A DNA stretch of 64,000 nt, taken from Flavobacterium rhamnosiphilum. Lineage in GTDB: Bacteria > Bacteroidota > Bacteroidia > Flavobacteriales > Flavobacteriaceae. Made by a program: the position numbers and the translations under genes. Position 1 is the stretch's first letter; every line of letters starts with the position of its first letter. The notes below the pieces were generated by a model. That model saw only the letters and a list, made by a program, of their open reading frames with translations. It ran no database searches and was not told where the DNA came from. The DNA lies in NCBI RefSeq assembly GCF_004349195.1, contig NZ_SMLG01000004.1, positions 124,001-188,000 on the forward strand. The letters are read 5' to 3'. Of the stretch, positions 34,621 through 43,010 are shown in pieces.

Positions 34621-35196
34621 ATGGGATATGATAATTTAATAAAACAAATTCTTGCTTTTGTCCAATTGACAAACGCTGAAATAGAAATAATTAGATCTAA
34701 ATTCAGAAGTAACAAATACAAGCAAAAAGAGTACGTCCTGATTGCTGGGGAAATTTCAACGGATATTCATTTCATCGTGAATGGTCTGGTACGTGTTTTT
34801 TATTTAAATAACGGTAAAGAAACCAATACGTATTTGGCATGCGACAATGGATTTGTTTCCTCTTATTCAAGTTTTATCCATCAAGGAAAATCTATTGAGA
34901 ATATACAATGCATAGAAAATACAGAAACGTTGTCTATTAGTTTTAAAGATATGCAAGAGCTGTATAGTCTTATTTCTCAATGGGAAAAAGTTGGGAGAAT
35001 TTTAGCAGAACAAAACTTCCTTTGTGTATCCGACAGACTTTTAAAACTTCAATCTATTCCTGCGAAGGAAAAATATCTTAAATTTTTGAAAACTGCATCA
35101 GACAAAATAGTGCAACGGACACCCTTAATACACATTGCCTCGTTTTTAGGAATGGAACCCGAATCCTTAAGCAGAATAAGAAAAAGTATTTCTTAA
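34621..35196 (+). CDS. Crp/Fnr-family transcriptional regulator
   Basis: A 191-residue protein: cyclic-nucleotide-binding-like beta-roll at residues 10-115 (YVLIAGEISTDIHFIVNGLVRVFY) and a short C-terminal helix-turn-helix (PLIHIASFLGMEPESLSRIRK). Such regulators without conserved cAMP-binding residues are very common in Bacteroidota. Next comes an MBL-fold gene 60 bp downstream, its most likely target. Confidence 0.85.
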   Translation: MGYDNLIKQILAFVQLTNAEIEIIRSKFRSNKYKQKEYVLIAGEISTDIHFIVNGLVRVFYLNNGKETNTYLACDNGFVSSYSSFIHQGKSIENIQCIENTETLSISFKDMQELYSLISQWEKVGRILAEQNFLCVSDRLLKLQSIPAKEKYLKFLKTASDKIVQRTPLIHIASFLGMEPESLSRIRKSIS

Positions 35197-35256
35197 CATT
35201 TATCAAAGAGGAATAAATTTTCGTTCCTCATTTTTGTGTTTTAAAAACTAACAGAA

Positions 35257-35925
35257 ATGAAAGAAATAGCTAAAAATGTTTTCCAAATTCCACTAATGCC
35301 CAGAAATAGCATTAATTGTTATGTTATTGACGATATTCTTATTGATTCAGGCATTCGTAATTCGAGTAAAAAAATTTTAAAATCAATTCATAACCATGAA
35401 ATAACTGCCCACGTTTTGACTCATGCGCACGCTGACCATCAAGGCAGTAGTAGCATAATTTGCAATCATTTAAACATTCCCCTTTGGACCTCTGAATTTG
35501 AAAAAGAAAACGCTGAATCTGGACATGTTATTAACGAGTATCCTAATAAGCATCATTTAATCGCTCGATTCCAACAGCAATTTTGGGCTGGAAAAGGTCA
35601 TAAAGTATCCCGTATACTTAAAGAAGGCGATAATGTTGGTAGTTTCACGGTTATTGAAACACCAGGACATTCTAACGGGCATGTTTCATTTTTCAGAGAA
35701 AGAGATAAAGTTTTGATAGTAGGAGATGCCCTTGTGAACATGAATTTAATTACGACTGTTGTTGGATTAAATCAACCGCCAAATCTATTTACAACCGACA
35801 AAGAAAAAAATAGTGTCTCTATCAAGAAAATTTATGCGTTAAAACCAAAAATTATTTGTTTTGGCCACGGACCTGTTTTGTATGATAATGGCGAATTAGA
35901 ACAATTTATAGAGAAAATGGGATAG
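35257..35925 (+). CDS. Metallo-beta-lactamase-fold hydrolase
   Basis: A 222-residue MBL-fold protein with the metal ligands THAHADHQGS (HxHxDH) near residue 55, ETPGHSNGHV near 132, VGDALV near 151 and CFGHGPV near 205. It is similar to hydroxyacylglutathione hydrolase-like enzymes; the substrate is unknown. It probably forms a unit with the Crp-like regulator 60 bp upstream. Confidence 0.85.
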   Translation: MKEIAKNVFQIPLMPRNSINCYVIDDILIDSGIRNSSKKILKSIHNHEITAHVLTHAHADHQGSSSIICNHLNIPLWTSEFEKENAESGHVINEYPNKHHLIARFQQQFWAGKGHKVSRILKEGDNVGSFTVIETPGHSNGHVSFFRERDKVLIVGDALVNMNLITTVVGLNQPPNLFTTDKEKNSVSIKKIYALKPKIICFGHGPVLYDNGELEQFIEKMG

Positions 35926-36019
35926 AAAAATGCATGAACGTTCAAAAAAAACAGGTAATTTTGTGAAACAATAGATAAAAATACTACAATCCATCAAACC
36001 AAAAGGAAAATAACAGACA

Positions 36020-36925
36020 ATGATTATTCCACCATATTTAAAATCAGGAGACAAAGTCGGAATAGTAAGTACGGCAAAAAGAACGAAATCCGAAGAAATA
36101 GTTGATGGAATTCAACTTTTAAAAAGTTGGAATTTAGTTCCTGTCATTGGCAAGCACACTTTTAATGAGTATCATTTTTTTGCAGGTACAGACCAAGAAA
36201 GAACGGAAGACTTGCAGAATATGCTGGACGACAATGCTATAAAAGCGATTATTTTTACAAAAGGAGGATATGGTACGATGAAAATAATTGATGCATTGGA
36301 CTTTACTAATTTTAAAAAGAATCCAAAATGGATAGTTGGATATAGTGACATAACAGTTCTTCACAACCATATACACAATTTCAATATTGAAACACTTCAT
36401 GCTGTAATGTTGCAAGGAATTTCCAAATGCACCCCTGAATCTAAAACATCCTTAAAAAGAGCATTGTTTGGAGAAACCCTAACGTATGAAATCGGTAAAA
36501 ATGAGAGCAATAAAAATACTGAAAGTGTTGTTGAAGGAATTTTAGTTGGCGGGAACTTATCAATTTTATATGCTTTAATTGGTTCAAACTCCGATATCGA
36601 CACAAGCAATAAAATATTGTTTTTTGAGGACATTGATGAATATTTGTATCATTTAGACAGAATGCTAATTGCATTAAAGAGAAGTGGAAAATTATCAAAT
36701 CTAAAAGCGATACTTGTTGGTGGAATGATTGATATAAAAGATTCAACACTCGAATATGGTAAAACTGCTAATGAAATAATAGTAGAAGAGACAAATTCTT
36801 TTGATTATCCCATTTATTTTGGTTTTCCATCCGGTCATCAAGAGGATAATCGTGCATTAATTTTAGGCAGAGAAATAAAGATCAGTTCAAATGATAATAC
36901 CATTAAAATTGAATTCAAGAATTAA
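36020..36925 (+). CDS. S66-family LD-carboxypeptidase
   Basis: A 301-residue protein. The N-terminal LKSGDKVGIVSTAKR, the nucleophile elbow GYSDITVLH near residue 112, the Glu region FFEDIDEYLYHLDRML near 210 and the His region FGFPSGHQEDNRAL near 275 give the Ser-Glu-His triad of the LdcA/MccF family. These enzymes trim murein tetrapeptides or inactivate microcin-like nucleotide peptides. Cytoplasmic, with no signal peptide. Confidence 0.9.
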   Translation: MIIPPYLKSGDKVGIVSTAKRTKSEEIVDGIQLLKSWNLVPVIGKHTFNEYHFFAGTDQERTEDLQNMLDDNAIKAIIFTKGGYGTMKIIDALDFTNFKKNPKWIVGYSDITVLHNHIHNFNIETLHAVMLQGISKCTPESKTSLKRALFGETLTYEIGKNESNKNTESVVEGILVGGNLSILYALIGSNSDIDTSNKILFFEDIDEYLYHLDRMLIALKRSGKLSNLKAILVGGMIDIKDSTLEYGKTANEIIVEETNSFDYPIYFGFPSGHQEDNRALILGREIKISSNDNTIKIEFKN

Positions 36926-36951
36926 AAACAATATAAAAACAAATAAACTAA

Positions 36952-37393
36952 ATGGAAGCATCAATAAAGCGACTGGAATTTTTGTGTAAAAAGATCCCAC
37001 AATTGTTGGGTAAAATTGAAGAGTCCTCTTTTTCATTAAAACTTGATTCTGAAAAATGGAGTAAAAAACAAATCATTTGGACATTTAATTGATAGTGCAA
37101 CAAACAATCATCATAGATTTGTAAGAGGGCAGTTTGAAACAATTCCTACAATAGCATATAACCAAGTTGAATGGAACGAGAATAATTACTATCAACAAAT
37201 GCAAAGTTCTCAAATCATAGATTTTTGGTCTATATATAACAAACAAATACTAGAACTAATTAAACAAATTCCAAAAGAAAAATTGAACTATAAAGTAAAT
37301 ACAGGTGGAGATAATAGTTTAACAATTGAATTTTTATTTAATGATTATGTTGAACATTTGGAACATCATTTAAAACAAGTGGTTTCTTATTGA
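36952..37393 (+). pseudogene. DinB-family protein, frameshifted
   Basis: The first frame starts MEASIKRLEFLCKKIPQLLG and reads SEKWSKKQI before ending early at a TGA. The next frame takes over with GHLIDSATNNHHRFVRGQ and runs to TGA at 37393. Joined, they give a DinB-like protein of about 147 residues, containing the metal-binding His pattern (GHLIDS..H..HH). One extra base near 37074 explains the break. This is either a real inactivating frameshift or a sequence error. Confidence 0.75.
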
Positions 37394-37434
37394 TGAAAAA
37401 TAAAAAACTGCCACCAACATCTCGCAAACTAGGC

Positions 37435-37490
37435 AAAAAAAATCCCCTCAAACCTTTCGTTTTAAGGATGTTGAGGGGCTTTTTTTTATT
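37435..37490 (+). terminator. Terminator after the DinB pseudogene
   Basis: CCCCTCAA pairs with TTGAGGGG, followed by a long T run. Its left arm and loop (AAATCCCCTCAAACCTTTCG) recur at 40103-40122. Confidence 0.85.
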
Positions 37491-37654
37491 TACATTTTTT
37501 CTGATAATGAGAAAAACCGTAAAGTATTGTGAAAATGGTTTTGTAAATTTGATACAACATAGTAAAAAGCTATTTTTATGACATAAAAAGAACCCAATTT
37601 GGGTGTTATGTCTTTGCCTGTTGAAAAACTATTTAAGGAAACTTGCTGGAAAGA

Positions 37655-37687
37655 AAAAGAGGCTAGCCCTGCGGTCAGCCTCTTTTG
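37655..37687 (-). terminator. Terminator of the ice-binding protein gene
   Basis: AAGAGGCT/AGCCTCTT hairpin, 11 bp after the stop codon on the minus strand, followed by TTTTTC. A second hairpin, GACATAA/TTATGTC at 37580-37612, lies just beyond. Confidence 0.8.
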
Positions 37688-37697
37688 GTATTTTAAT

Positions 37698-38531
37698 TTA
37701 TTGTGGTATTACAACAGTATTCATTTGAAGAGTTACCGCAGTTTGGGCCAACAACCTTCCGTTTATAGTTGCGCCTGTCTTCAAGTTAATACCTGTTTTT
37801 CCCAAAACAGTTCCTTCAAAATGACTGGTCGTTCCAAAGGTAACGGCTCCCGCTGATACCCAGAAAATATTCTTTGCTTGTGCACCTCCGCTCAAGGTAA
37901 CTCTCACTGCGGAACTCATTTCAAGGGTTCCGGCAACTTGGAATATAAAGATATCGTCTGGACCTCCAGAAATGGTAATATCTGCTGGGATAAGAACTCC
38001 ACTCGTCCATTTATACAGACCTGGTATAAGTGTCATGCCTCCAATATTTCCGGCACCCAAATTCAAGAAATCCGGGTTCAAACGTCCTGCAGCGTCAGCG
38101 TATGCGGTTTGCATATCACCTACGGACGTGGTTAATCTGGTGGCGTTAGTCACGCTACACGGAAGTGGGCCTGCGGCATCGACTGTGTATATTGTCCCTA
38201 CCACTTCTGAACATTTTAGCAGAACGGCTGCACCAGTAATTGGACTTGATCCAACATCACCTGTAACGGCAGATTTATAGACATCGGTAATTCCTGTTTT
38301 TGACAGAATCACAAAATCGCCCGAAATCCCAAGGTTTACCCCTGTTAATCCACCACTTGTAGTCTGAAGATCTGCTGTTTTTTCCGCTGAAGAAATCTTG
38401 GCGATTAAATCAGCTGTTTTTACTGTTGATGCTGTTTCAGAGGGTAGTGCATTGTCTGAATTTTCACTGCAACTGGACATTAATCCAACCAATAGTATAG
38501 CTGCGATTGATAATACTTTTTTTAGCTTCAT
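37698..38531 (-). CDS. DUF3494 ice-binding lipoprotein
   Basis: A 277-residue lipoprotein with lipobox LMSSC (Cys21). From about residue 65 it is a single DUF3494 domain, the beta-solenoid fold of microbial ice-binding proteins: typical segments are GNIGGMTLIPGLYKWTSGV, GGPDDIFIFQVAGTLEM, ILSGG-type turns and TINGRLLAQTAVTLQ at the end. The family binds ice and blocks recrystallisation outside the cell. The lipobox suggests anchoring at the cell surface rather than release, which differs from well-studied secreted flavobacterial forms. It sits next to an IS630 remnant and between two copies of the same terminator, so acquisition by transfer is plausible. Confidence 0.92.
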   Translation of the reverse strand: MKLKKVLSIAAILLVGLMSSCSENSDNALPSETASTVKTADLIAKISSAEKTADLQTTSGGLTGVNLGISGDFVILSKTGITDVYKSAVTGDVGSSPITGAAVLLKCSEVVGTIYTVDAAGPLPCSVTNATRLTTSVGDMQTAYADAAGRLNPDFLNLGAGNIGGMTLIPGLYKWTSGVLIPADITISGGPDDIFIFQVAGTLEMSSAVRVTLSGGAQAKNIFWVSAGAVTFGTTSHFEGTVLGKTGINLKTGATINGRLLAQTAVTLQMNTVVIPQ

Positions 38532-38668
38532 AAATTAATCTTAAATGGTGACTTAATTATCACAAAGCAAAGATGAATCCTTTTGATCTTGTAAAAGTTA
38601 TACAATCTTAGGAATAAGTTGCATCATTCACACATTCAAAATAAGGAGAGAGGAGAAGGGCTTACATC

Positions 38669-38803
38669 TTATCCATATACCAACTCAATTCTTTTTCCAT
38701 TTTTTTTGTATTTAAAAATGGTTGTAATGATTTTTTGTAAACGCATAAAGGCATTTTTACTTTTTACTGGATAATCAAAAGACTGGTGATGCATACAGCT
38801 CAT
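38669..38803 (-). other. Possible small reading frame beside the IS element
   Basis: An open frame of 44 codons (MSCMHHQSFDYPVKSKNAF and a basic tail ending KRIELVYG) ends 22 bp inside the outer flank of the IS630 element. It has no recognised family. It could be the 3' part of a gene broken when the IS inserted, since the frame stays open towards the IS end. Confidence 0.25.
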
Positions 38804-39163
38804 CACCACTTCAATTTTATCTTATACCAAACGAATTTATTATATAGTCCAAATTTTATCTGAAAAAACATAGCTATATCCACAGATACTCATCACCTCT
38901 TTTTTGCTTGTAGCTTTAACGACATTAGTGATGAAATCTTCTACATCTTCCAAGGAATTATAAAATTTATTTGAAAATTCTCGTTTGCATTTTGCCCACA
39001 TTTTTTCAGCGGGATTAAGTTCTGGACTATATGGGGGCAGGAAAACTAAAACAATGTTTTCAGGAATGATTAGTTTTTTAGCCTTATGAAATTTTCCATT
39101 ATCCAATACCATTATTTTGAGTTCTTTCGGGTTTTCTTTAGAGAAATCGTTTAAAAAAACTTG

Positions 39164-39210
39164 AACTGCGAAGCAATCACGAAAACCAAAATTTAAATAG
39201 TAATTTGAGT
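39164..39210 (+). repeat. 47-bp insert, copy 1, inside the transposase gene
   Basis: Starts AACTGCGAAGCAATCACG and ends TGAGT. The first 36 bases are identical to the reverse complement of copy 2 at 39384-39429. It splits the transposase codons between ADNF and QVFL. Confidence 0.85.
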
Positions 39211-39383
39211 AAAATTATCAGCGTTGCAATGTGGGAGTATCAATTGAAAATGGTCCCCAGTTATGGGCGAAAAAGCTCCAGAAAGGCAAGTTGATTTAAA
39301 AACTTGTTGGAAAATGCAAATCGGTTCAACTCTAATAGCAGTAACTGATTTTCCATTACGAGTGAACAAACCAAAACGTGATT

Positions 39384-39429
39384 ACTCATTCTATATTTAA
39401 ATTTTGGTTTTCGTGATTGCTTCGCAGTT
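39384..39429 (-). repeat. 46-bp insert, copy 2, inverted, inside the transposase gene
   Basis: Read on the minus strand it starts AACTGCGAAGCAATCACG and ends ATGAGT. It breaks the transposase between the codons of FQDE and SRFG. No clear target duplication is seen. Confidence 0.85.
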
Positions 39430-40099
39430 CGTCTTGAAAATATAAGTTTACGGAGCTAAAATCGCCCACAGTATTTAGTGCTATTTCTTGACAAATTCGT
39501 CCGAAGTCTTTTTAAAAGAGTTTCCCTGATCTTCATCTTTTTTAATATGGCTTTTGCGTGCTACTTTTACACTTGATTTAAAATTTCTGATGCAGTAATA
39601 AAGCAACGTGTTGTAATTGAAAGTCTTCCCTGATTCTTTTTCAATCCAATCTTTAAGTTCAACATAGCCTTGAAGTCCATTTTGAGGGTTGTTAAGTTTT
39701 GTTTCCAACTTATTGTGTTCAATAGCATTAAAAACCGACGGCTTAAAACCTGTTTTTTGATGCTTCATTAAACCATCAATTCCAGCATTGAGGTATAATG
39801 TACGCCAATTCTGAACGCTATTAGGGTCAACCCCCGCCAATTTAGCAACGTCACGTTTAGAAATTCCTGTTTCTTCGTTTTGCTTCAAAATCAGGAGAAC
39901 TCTCAAACGTTGTCCAATAAATGAGATAGATTGTTTGAGTAAATTTTTAATCTCTTTTTCGGTTTCCTTAATCACCATTTTTTTTGAATGTGCCATAATC
40001 ACTATTATAATATAGTCCAAAAGTAATAAAAAAAAATCCAATTGTATAAATTGGACTGTATTATAGTAGTGTTTGGTATTACTTATTTTAAAAGATAAC

Positions 40100-40150
40100 A
40101 AAAAATCCCCTCAAACCTTTCGATAAACGAAAGATTGGGGGGCTTTTTAT
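40100..40150 (-). terminator. Terminator after prfB
   Basis: A hairpin with CTTTCG/CGAAAG inner stem and CCCC/GGGG outer stem, followed on the minus strand by a T run. It shares its AAAATCCCCTCAAACCTTT arm with the terminator at 37435-37490. Confidence 0.75.
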
Positions 40151-40211
40151 TATTTATTTTACGTTTTAAATAGGCACTGATTACTAAAAACTGACCACTG
40201 CAAACGGAATA

Positions 40212-41310
40212 CTATTCCTCTTCTCGTTGTCCCATCATCATCAGATAGGCTTTTAGGAATTCGTCAATTTCACCATTCATAACGCCATCAATATTACTGG
40301 TTTCATGACCGGTTCGAACGTCTTTGACCAATTTATAAGGTTGCATCACGTAATTGCGTATTTGTGATCCCCATTCTATTTTCATTTTCCCGGCTTCAAT
40401 ATCAGCGCGTTGTGCTTGTTTCTTTTTTAACTCAATTTCGTATAATTGAGATCGTAACATTTGCATGGCACGTTGTCTGTTGTCTTGTTGCGACCTCGTT
40501 TCGGAACATTGTATTTGAATTCCGGTTGGTTTATGAAACAATTGCACTTTGGTTTCTACTTTATTTACATTTTGTCCTCCCGCACCACTGGATCGCGAAG
40601 TTGTAATCTCGATATCAGCAGGATTAATATCAATTTCGATACTATCATCTACAAGCGGATACACATAAACGGATGCAAACGAAGTATGACGCTTGGCATT
40701 ACTGTCAAAAGGGGATATTCGGACCAATCGATGTACGCCGTTTTCGCCTTTTAAATAGCCAAAAGAATAATCACCTTCAAATTCAAGTGTTACGGTTTTT
40801 ATACCTGCAGCTTCACCTTTCTGGAAATTCAGTTCTTTAATTTTATAGCCGTATTTTTCGCCCCACATCATGTACATACGCATGAGCATTTCGGCCCAAT
40901 CGCAACTTTCGGTTCCACCTGCACCAGCGGTTATTTGTACAACAGCGCTCAAAGTATCGCCTTCGTCCGAAAGCATGTTTTTGAATTCTATTGCTTCAAT
41001 ATGAGCTTGAGTTCCGTTGTATTGATCGTCTAATTCTTCTACAGTAAGTTCTCCTTCTTTATAAAAATCATAGGCGAGTTGCAATTCGTCCGTCATTTCG
41101 ACAGCTTTATTGTAATCTTCAATCCATTTTTTCTTGTTTCTAAGATTTTTTACAATGATTTCAGCATCTTTTGCATTGTTCCAAAAGTCGGGTGCAAAAG
41201 TCTTCTCTTCTTCATTTGAAATCTCAATTAGTTTGGCATCAACGTCAAAGATACCTCCTCAACGCACCAAGGCGCTCTACAATACCTTTAATTTGTTCGG
41301 TAGTTGTCAT
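40212..41310 (-). CDS. prfB: Peptide chain release factor 2, programmed +1 frameshift
   Basis: The frame starts at 41310 ([21 protein letters not shown]) and hits TGA as codon 22. A +1 shift at CTT TGA C then continues [17 protein letters not shown] to the stop at 40212, giving 365 residues in total, the normal RF2 length. The stop-codon-recognition tripeptide SPF (in [12 protein letters not shown]) and the catalytic GGQ motif ([11 protein letters not shown]) are present. RF2 releases proteins at UAA and UGA. Its own UGA makes synthesis depend on low RF2 levels. Calling only the long downstream frame from 41096 would miss the first 72 residues. Confidence 0.97.
41244..41259 (-). promoter_or_regulatory. 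RF2 recoding site
   Basis: The minus strand reads AGGAGGTATCTTTGAC: a Shine-Dalgarno-like AGGAGG three bases before CTT, then TGA C. This is the classic autoregulatory +1 frameshift signal of prfB. Confidence 0.96.
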
Positions 41311-41398
41311 AAATTCTATTAATTAAATAAGTCTATTTTCAAATATTTATACAAAATGGCGTTATGTAATACAATTAGTTTAGTTTTAACTGAACTAG

Positions 41399-41430
41399 TT
41401 TGAATTAACAAACGGTATTATGTAAATTTG
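41399..41430 (+). promoter_or_regulatory. Flavobacterium-type promoter of the threonine aldolase gene
   Basis: TTTG at 41399-41402, then 20 bases, then TAAATTTG at 41423-41430: a full match to the TTG/TAnnTTTG promoter pattern of Flavobacterium, 71 bp before the start codon. Confidence 0.75.
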
Positions 41431-41500
41431 TGGCACAAAAATAGAAAAATTTTACGAAGGGACAATTCGCAAATTGTCCGTACTGAAAATAAAAAAAAAT

Positions 41501-42523
41501 ATGGAAATAAATTTAGTTAGCGATACGATAACCAAACCTTCTCGCGAAATGTTAGTGCATATGTTGAATGCCAAAGTAGGAGATGACGTTTACAAACAAG
41601 ACCCGACTGTTATTGAATTGGAAGCTAAAGTTGCCGAAATGTTCGGGATGGAAGCAGGACTTTTTTTTCCATCAGGAACCATGGCAAACCAAACGGCAAT
41701 AAAATTACATACACAACCAGGCGAACAATTAATAGCAGACAAATATGCACACATTTATCATTATGAAGGCGGAGGCGTTTCTTTTAACAGCGGGGTTTCT
41801 TGCTGTTTATTAGACGGAAACCGCGGAATCATAACTGCCGAACAAGTGGCGGGAGCGATTAATGATCCTGAGTTTTATCACAGCCCTTTGACGAGTTTAG
41901 TTTGTGTGGAAAATACAACCAATAAAGGCGGTGGTGCTTGTTATGAGTTGGAAGATTTACAAAAAATAAAGCAGGTTTGCGATGCCAATAATTTGAAATT
42001 TCACATGGATGGCGCCCGAATCTGGAATGCATTGGTAGCTAAAAACCAAGATCCAAAAGCATTTGGGAAATTATTCGATACTATTTCGGTATGTTTGTCT
42101 AAAGGTTTGGGAGCACCAATTGGTTCGGTTTTATTGGCTGATAAAGCTACTATTCACAGAGCGTTGCGAATCCGAAAAATATTAGGTGGCGGTATGCGTC
42201 AAGTAGGATATTTGGCAGCAGCCGGAATTTATGCATTGGATAATAACATAGAACGCCTTGCCGAAGACCATCGAAGAGCTAAAGAAATTGCCGAAGTATT
42301 AAAAAAGGTAAGTTGGGTAGCATCAGTTGAACCGGTTGAAACTAATATTTTGATTTTTTCATTAGTTCCAAATTGCATTGAAAAGAATTTAATTGAATTA
42401 TTAAAACAAAAAAACATTTCAATCAGTTCTATGGGGCATGGAAAATTGAGAATAGTAACGCATCTTGATTATCGTGAAGTGATGCATACGTATGTTCTAG
42501 AAACACTGCAAAAATTGGTTTAA
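41501..42523 (+). CDS. ltaE: Low-specificity L-threonine aldolase
   Basis: A 340-residue PLP enzyme of fold type I. Features are NLVSDTITKPSREML at the start, FFPSGTMANQTAIKLH near residue 55, FHMDGARIWNA near 167 and the PLP lysine in VCLSKGLGAPIGS near 200. It splits threonine or allo-threonine into glycine and acetaldehyde. An ATG 27 bp upstream is in frame but lacks family support. It has a clear own promoter. Confidence 0.93.
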   Translation: MEINLVSDTITKPSREMLVHMLNAKVGDDVYKQDPTVIELEAKVAEMFGMEAGLFFPSGTMANQTAIKLHTQPGEQLIADKYAHIYHYEGGGVSFNSGVSCCLLDGNRGIITAEQVAGAINDPEFYHSPLTSLVCVENTTNKGGGACYELEDLQKIKQVCDANNLKFHMDGARIWNALVAKNQDPKAFGKLFDTISVCLSKGLGAPIGSVLLADKATIHRALRIRKILGGGMRQVGYLAAAGIYALDNNIERLAEDHRRAKEIAEVLKKVSWVASVEPVETNILIFSLVPNCIEKNLIELLKQKNISISSMGHGKLRIVTHLDYREVMHTYVLETLQKLV

Positions 42524-42527
42524 AAAA

Positions 42528-42608
42528 GTTAAGGGTTAAAAAAAGTTATGGGTTAAGTGTCGAAAATCAATGCTTCAAACCTTTAACCCTTAACTCACAA
42601 CCCATAAC
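42528..42608. repeat. Interlocked inverted repeats between convergent genes
   Basis: GTTAAGGGTTAAA at 42528-42540 pairs with TTTAACCCTTAAC at 42582-42594. GTTATGGGTT at 42545-42554 pairs with AACCCATAAC at 42599-42608. The order A-B-A'-B' allows either hairpin, or a pseudoknot, but not a simple nested stem. A similar TTAAC/GTTAT-rich array lies at about 21897-21965. Confidence 0.65.
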
Positions 42609-42619
42609 TCTTAACCTTT

Positions 42620-42940
42620 CTACTTAAACAAATTATCCATTCCAGGAATCATTGGCATATCCATTTTTGCAACAGCATCAAGTTCAGCTTCATTTACTTT
42701 AGTAGCTTTTTCGATAGCTTTGTTTAATACCAAAATCATATAATCTTCTAATTGCTCTTTGTCTTCCAATAAGGAGTCGTCAATAGTAATTGATTTAATA
42801 GATCTATTGGCAGTCAGTGTCACTTTCAATAAACCATCGGTACTTTGCTCGTCTATAAGAACGGTGTCTAAACGTTTTTTAGTGTCTTCTATCTTTTGTT
42901 GGGTTTCTTTAAGTTTGCCCATCATTCCCATTAAATCCAT
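42620..42940 (-). CDS. ybaB: YbaB/EbfC nucleoid-associated protein
   Basis: A 106-residue protein with the usual layout: helical start ([23 protein letters not shown]), a central beta-sheet ([23 protein letters not shown]) and a C-terminal helix with a methionine-rich end. It forms dimers that bind DNA without strict sequence preference. It is not next to dnaX or recR here. Confidence 0.9.
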   Translation of the reverse strand: MDLMGMMGKLKETQQKIEDTKKRLDTVLIDEQSTDGLLKVTLTANRSIKSITIDDSLLEDKEQLEDYMILVLNKAIEKATKVNEAELDAVAKMDMPMIPGMDNLFK

Positions 42941-43010
42941 GTTTTAATTTTTTTAAATTAATTGAATTACAAAATTAGTATATTGCATAGTTATATTCAA
43001 TAAAATATTC

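Larger units (their letters stand above)
38840..39996 (-). pseudogene. IS630 transposase, interrupted
   Basis: Pieces of one transposase can be read in order on the minus strand. First comes a helix-turn-helix start (MAHSKKMVIKETEKEI, KRDVAKLAGVDPNSVQNW). Near 39510 one base is missing, and the next frame gives GRICQEIALNTVGDFS and the first catalytic Asp in NLYFQDE. An insert follows (39384-39429), then FGLFTRNGKSVTAIRV and FSPITGDHFQLILPHCNADNF. A second insert follows (39164-39210), then QVFLNDFSKENPKELKIMVLDNGKFH and LPPYSPELNPAEKMW with the remaining DDE residues. The order and orientation of all pieces are normal. Confidence 0.9.
38825..40078 (-). mobile_element. IS630-family insertion sequence, decayed
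   Basis: An element of about 1.25 kb bounded by imperfect inverted repeats: TACCAAAC at 38825-38832 and GTTTGGTA at 40071-40078, each extended inward with a conserved ATA..AGTCCAA block. The terminal TA is the expected IS630/Tc1 target. It carries one transposase gene, now broken by a frameshift and two small inserts, so it cannot move by itself. Confidence 0.85.

Noticed and set aside
39164..39429. A MITE with 36-bp terminal inverted repeats
   Set aside because: The interior codes the missing middle of the transposase in the right orientation, so the repeats are two separate inserts, not the ends of one element.
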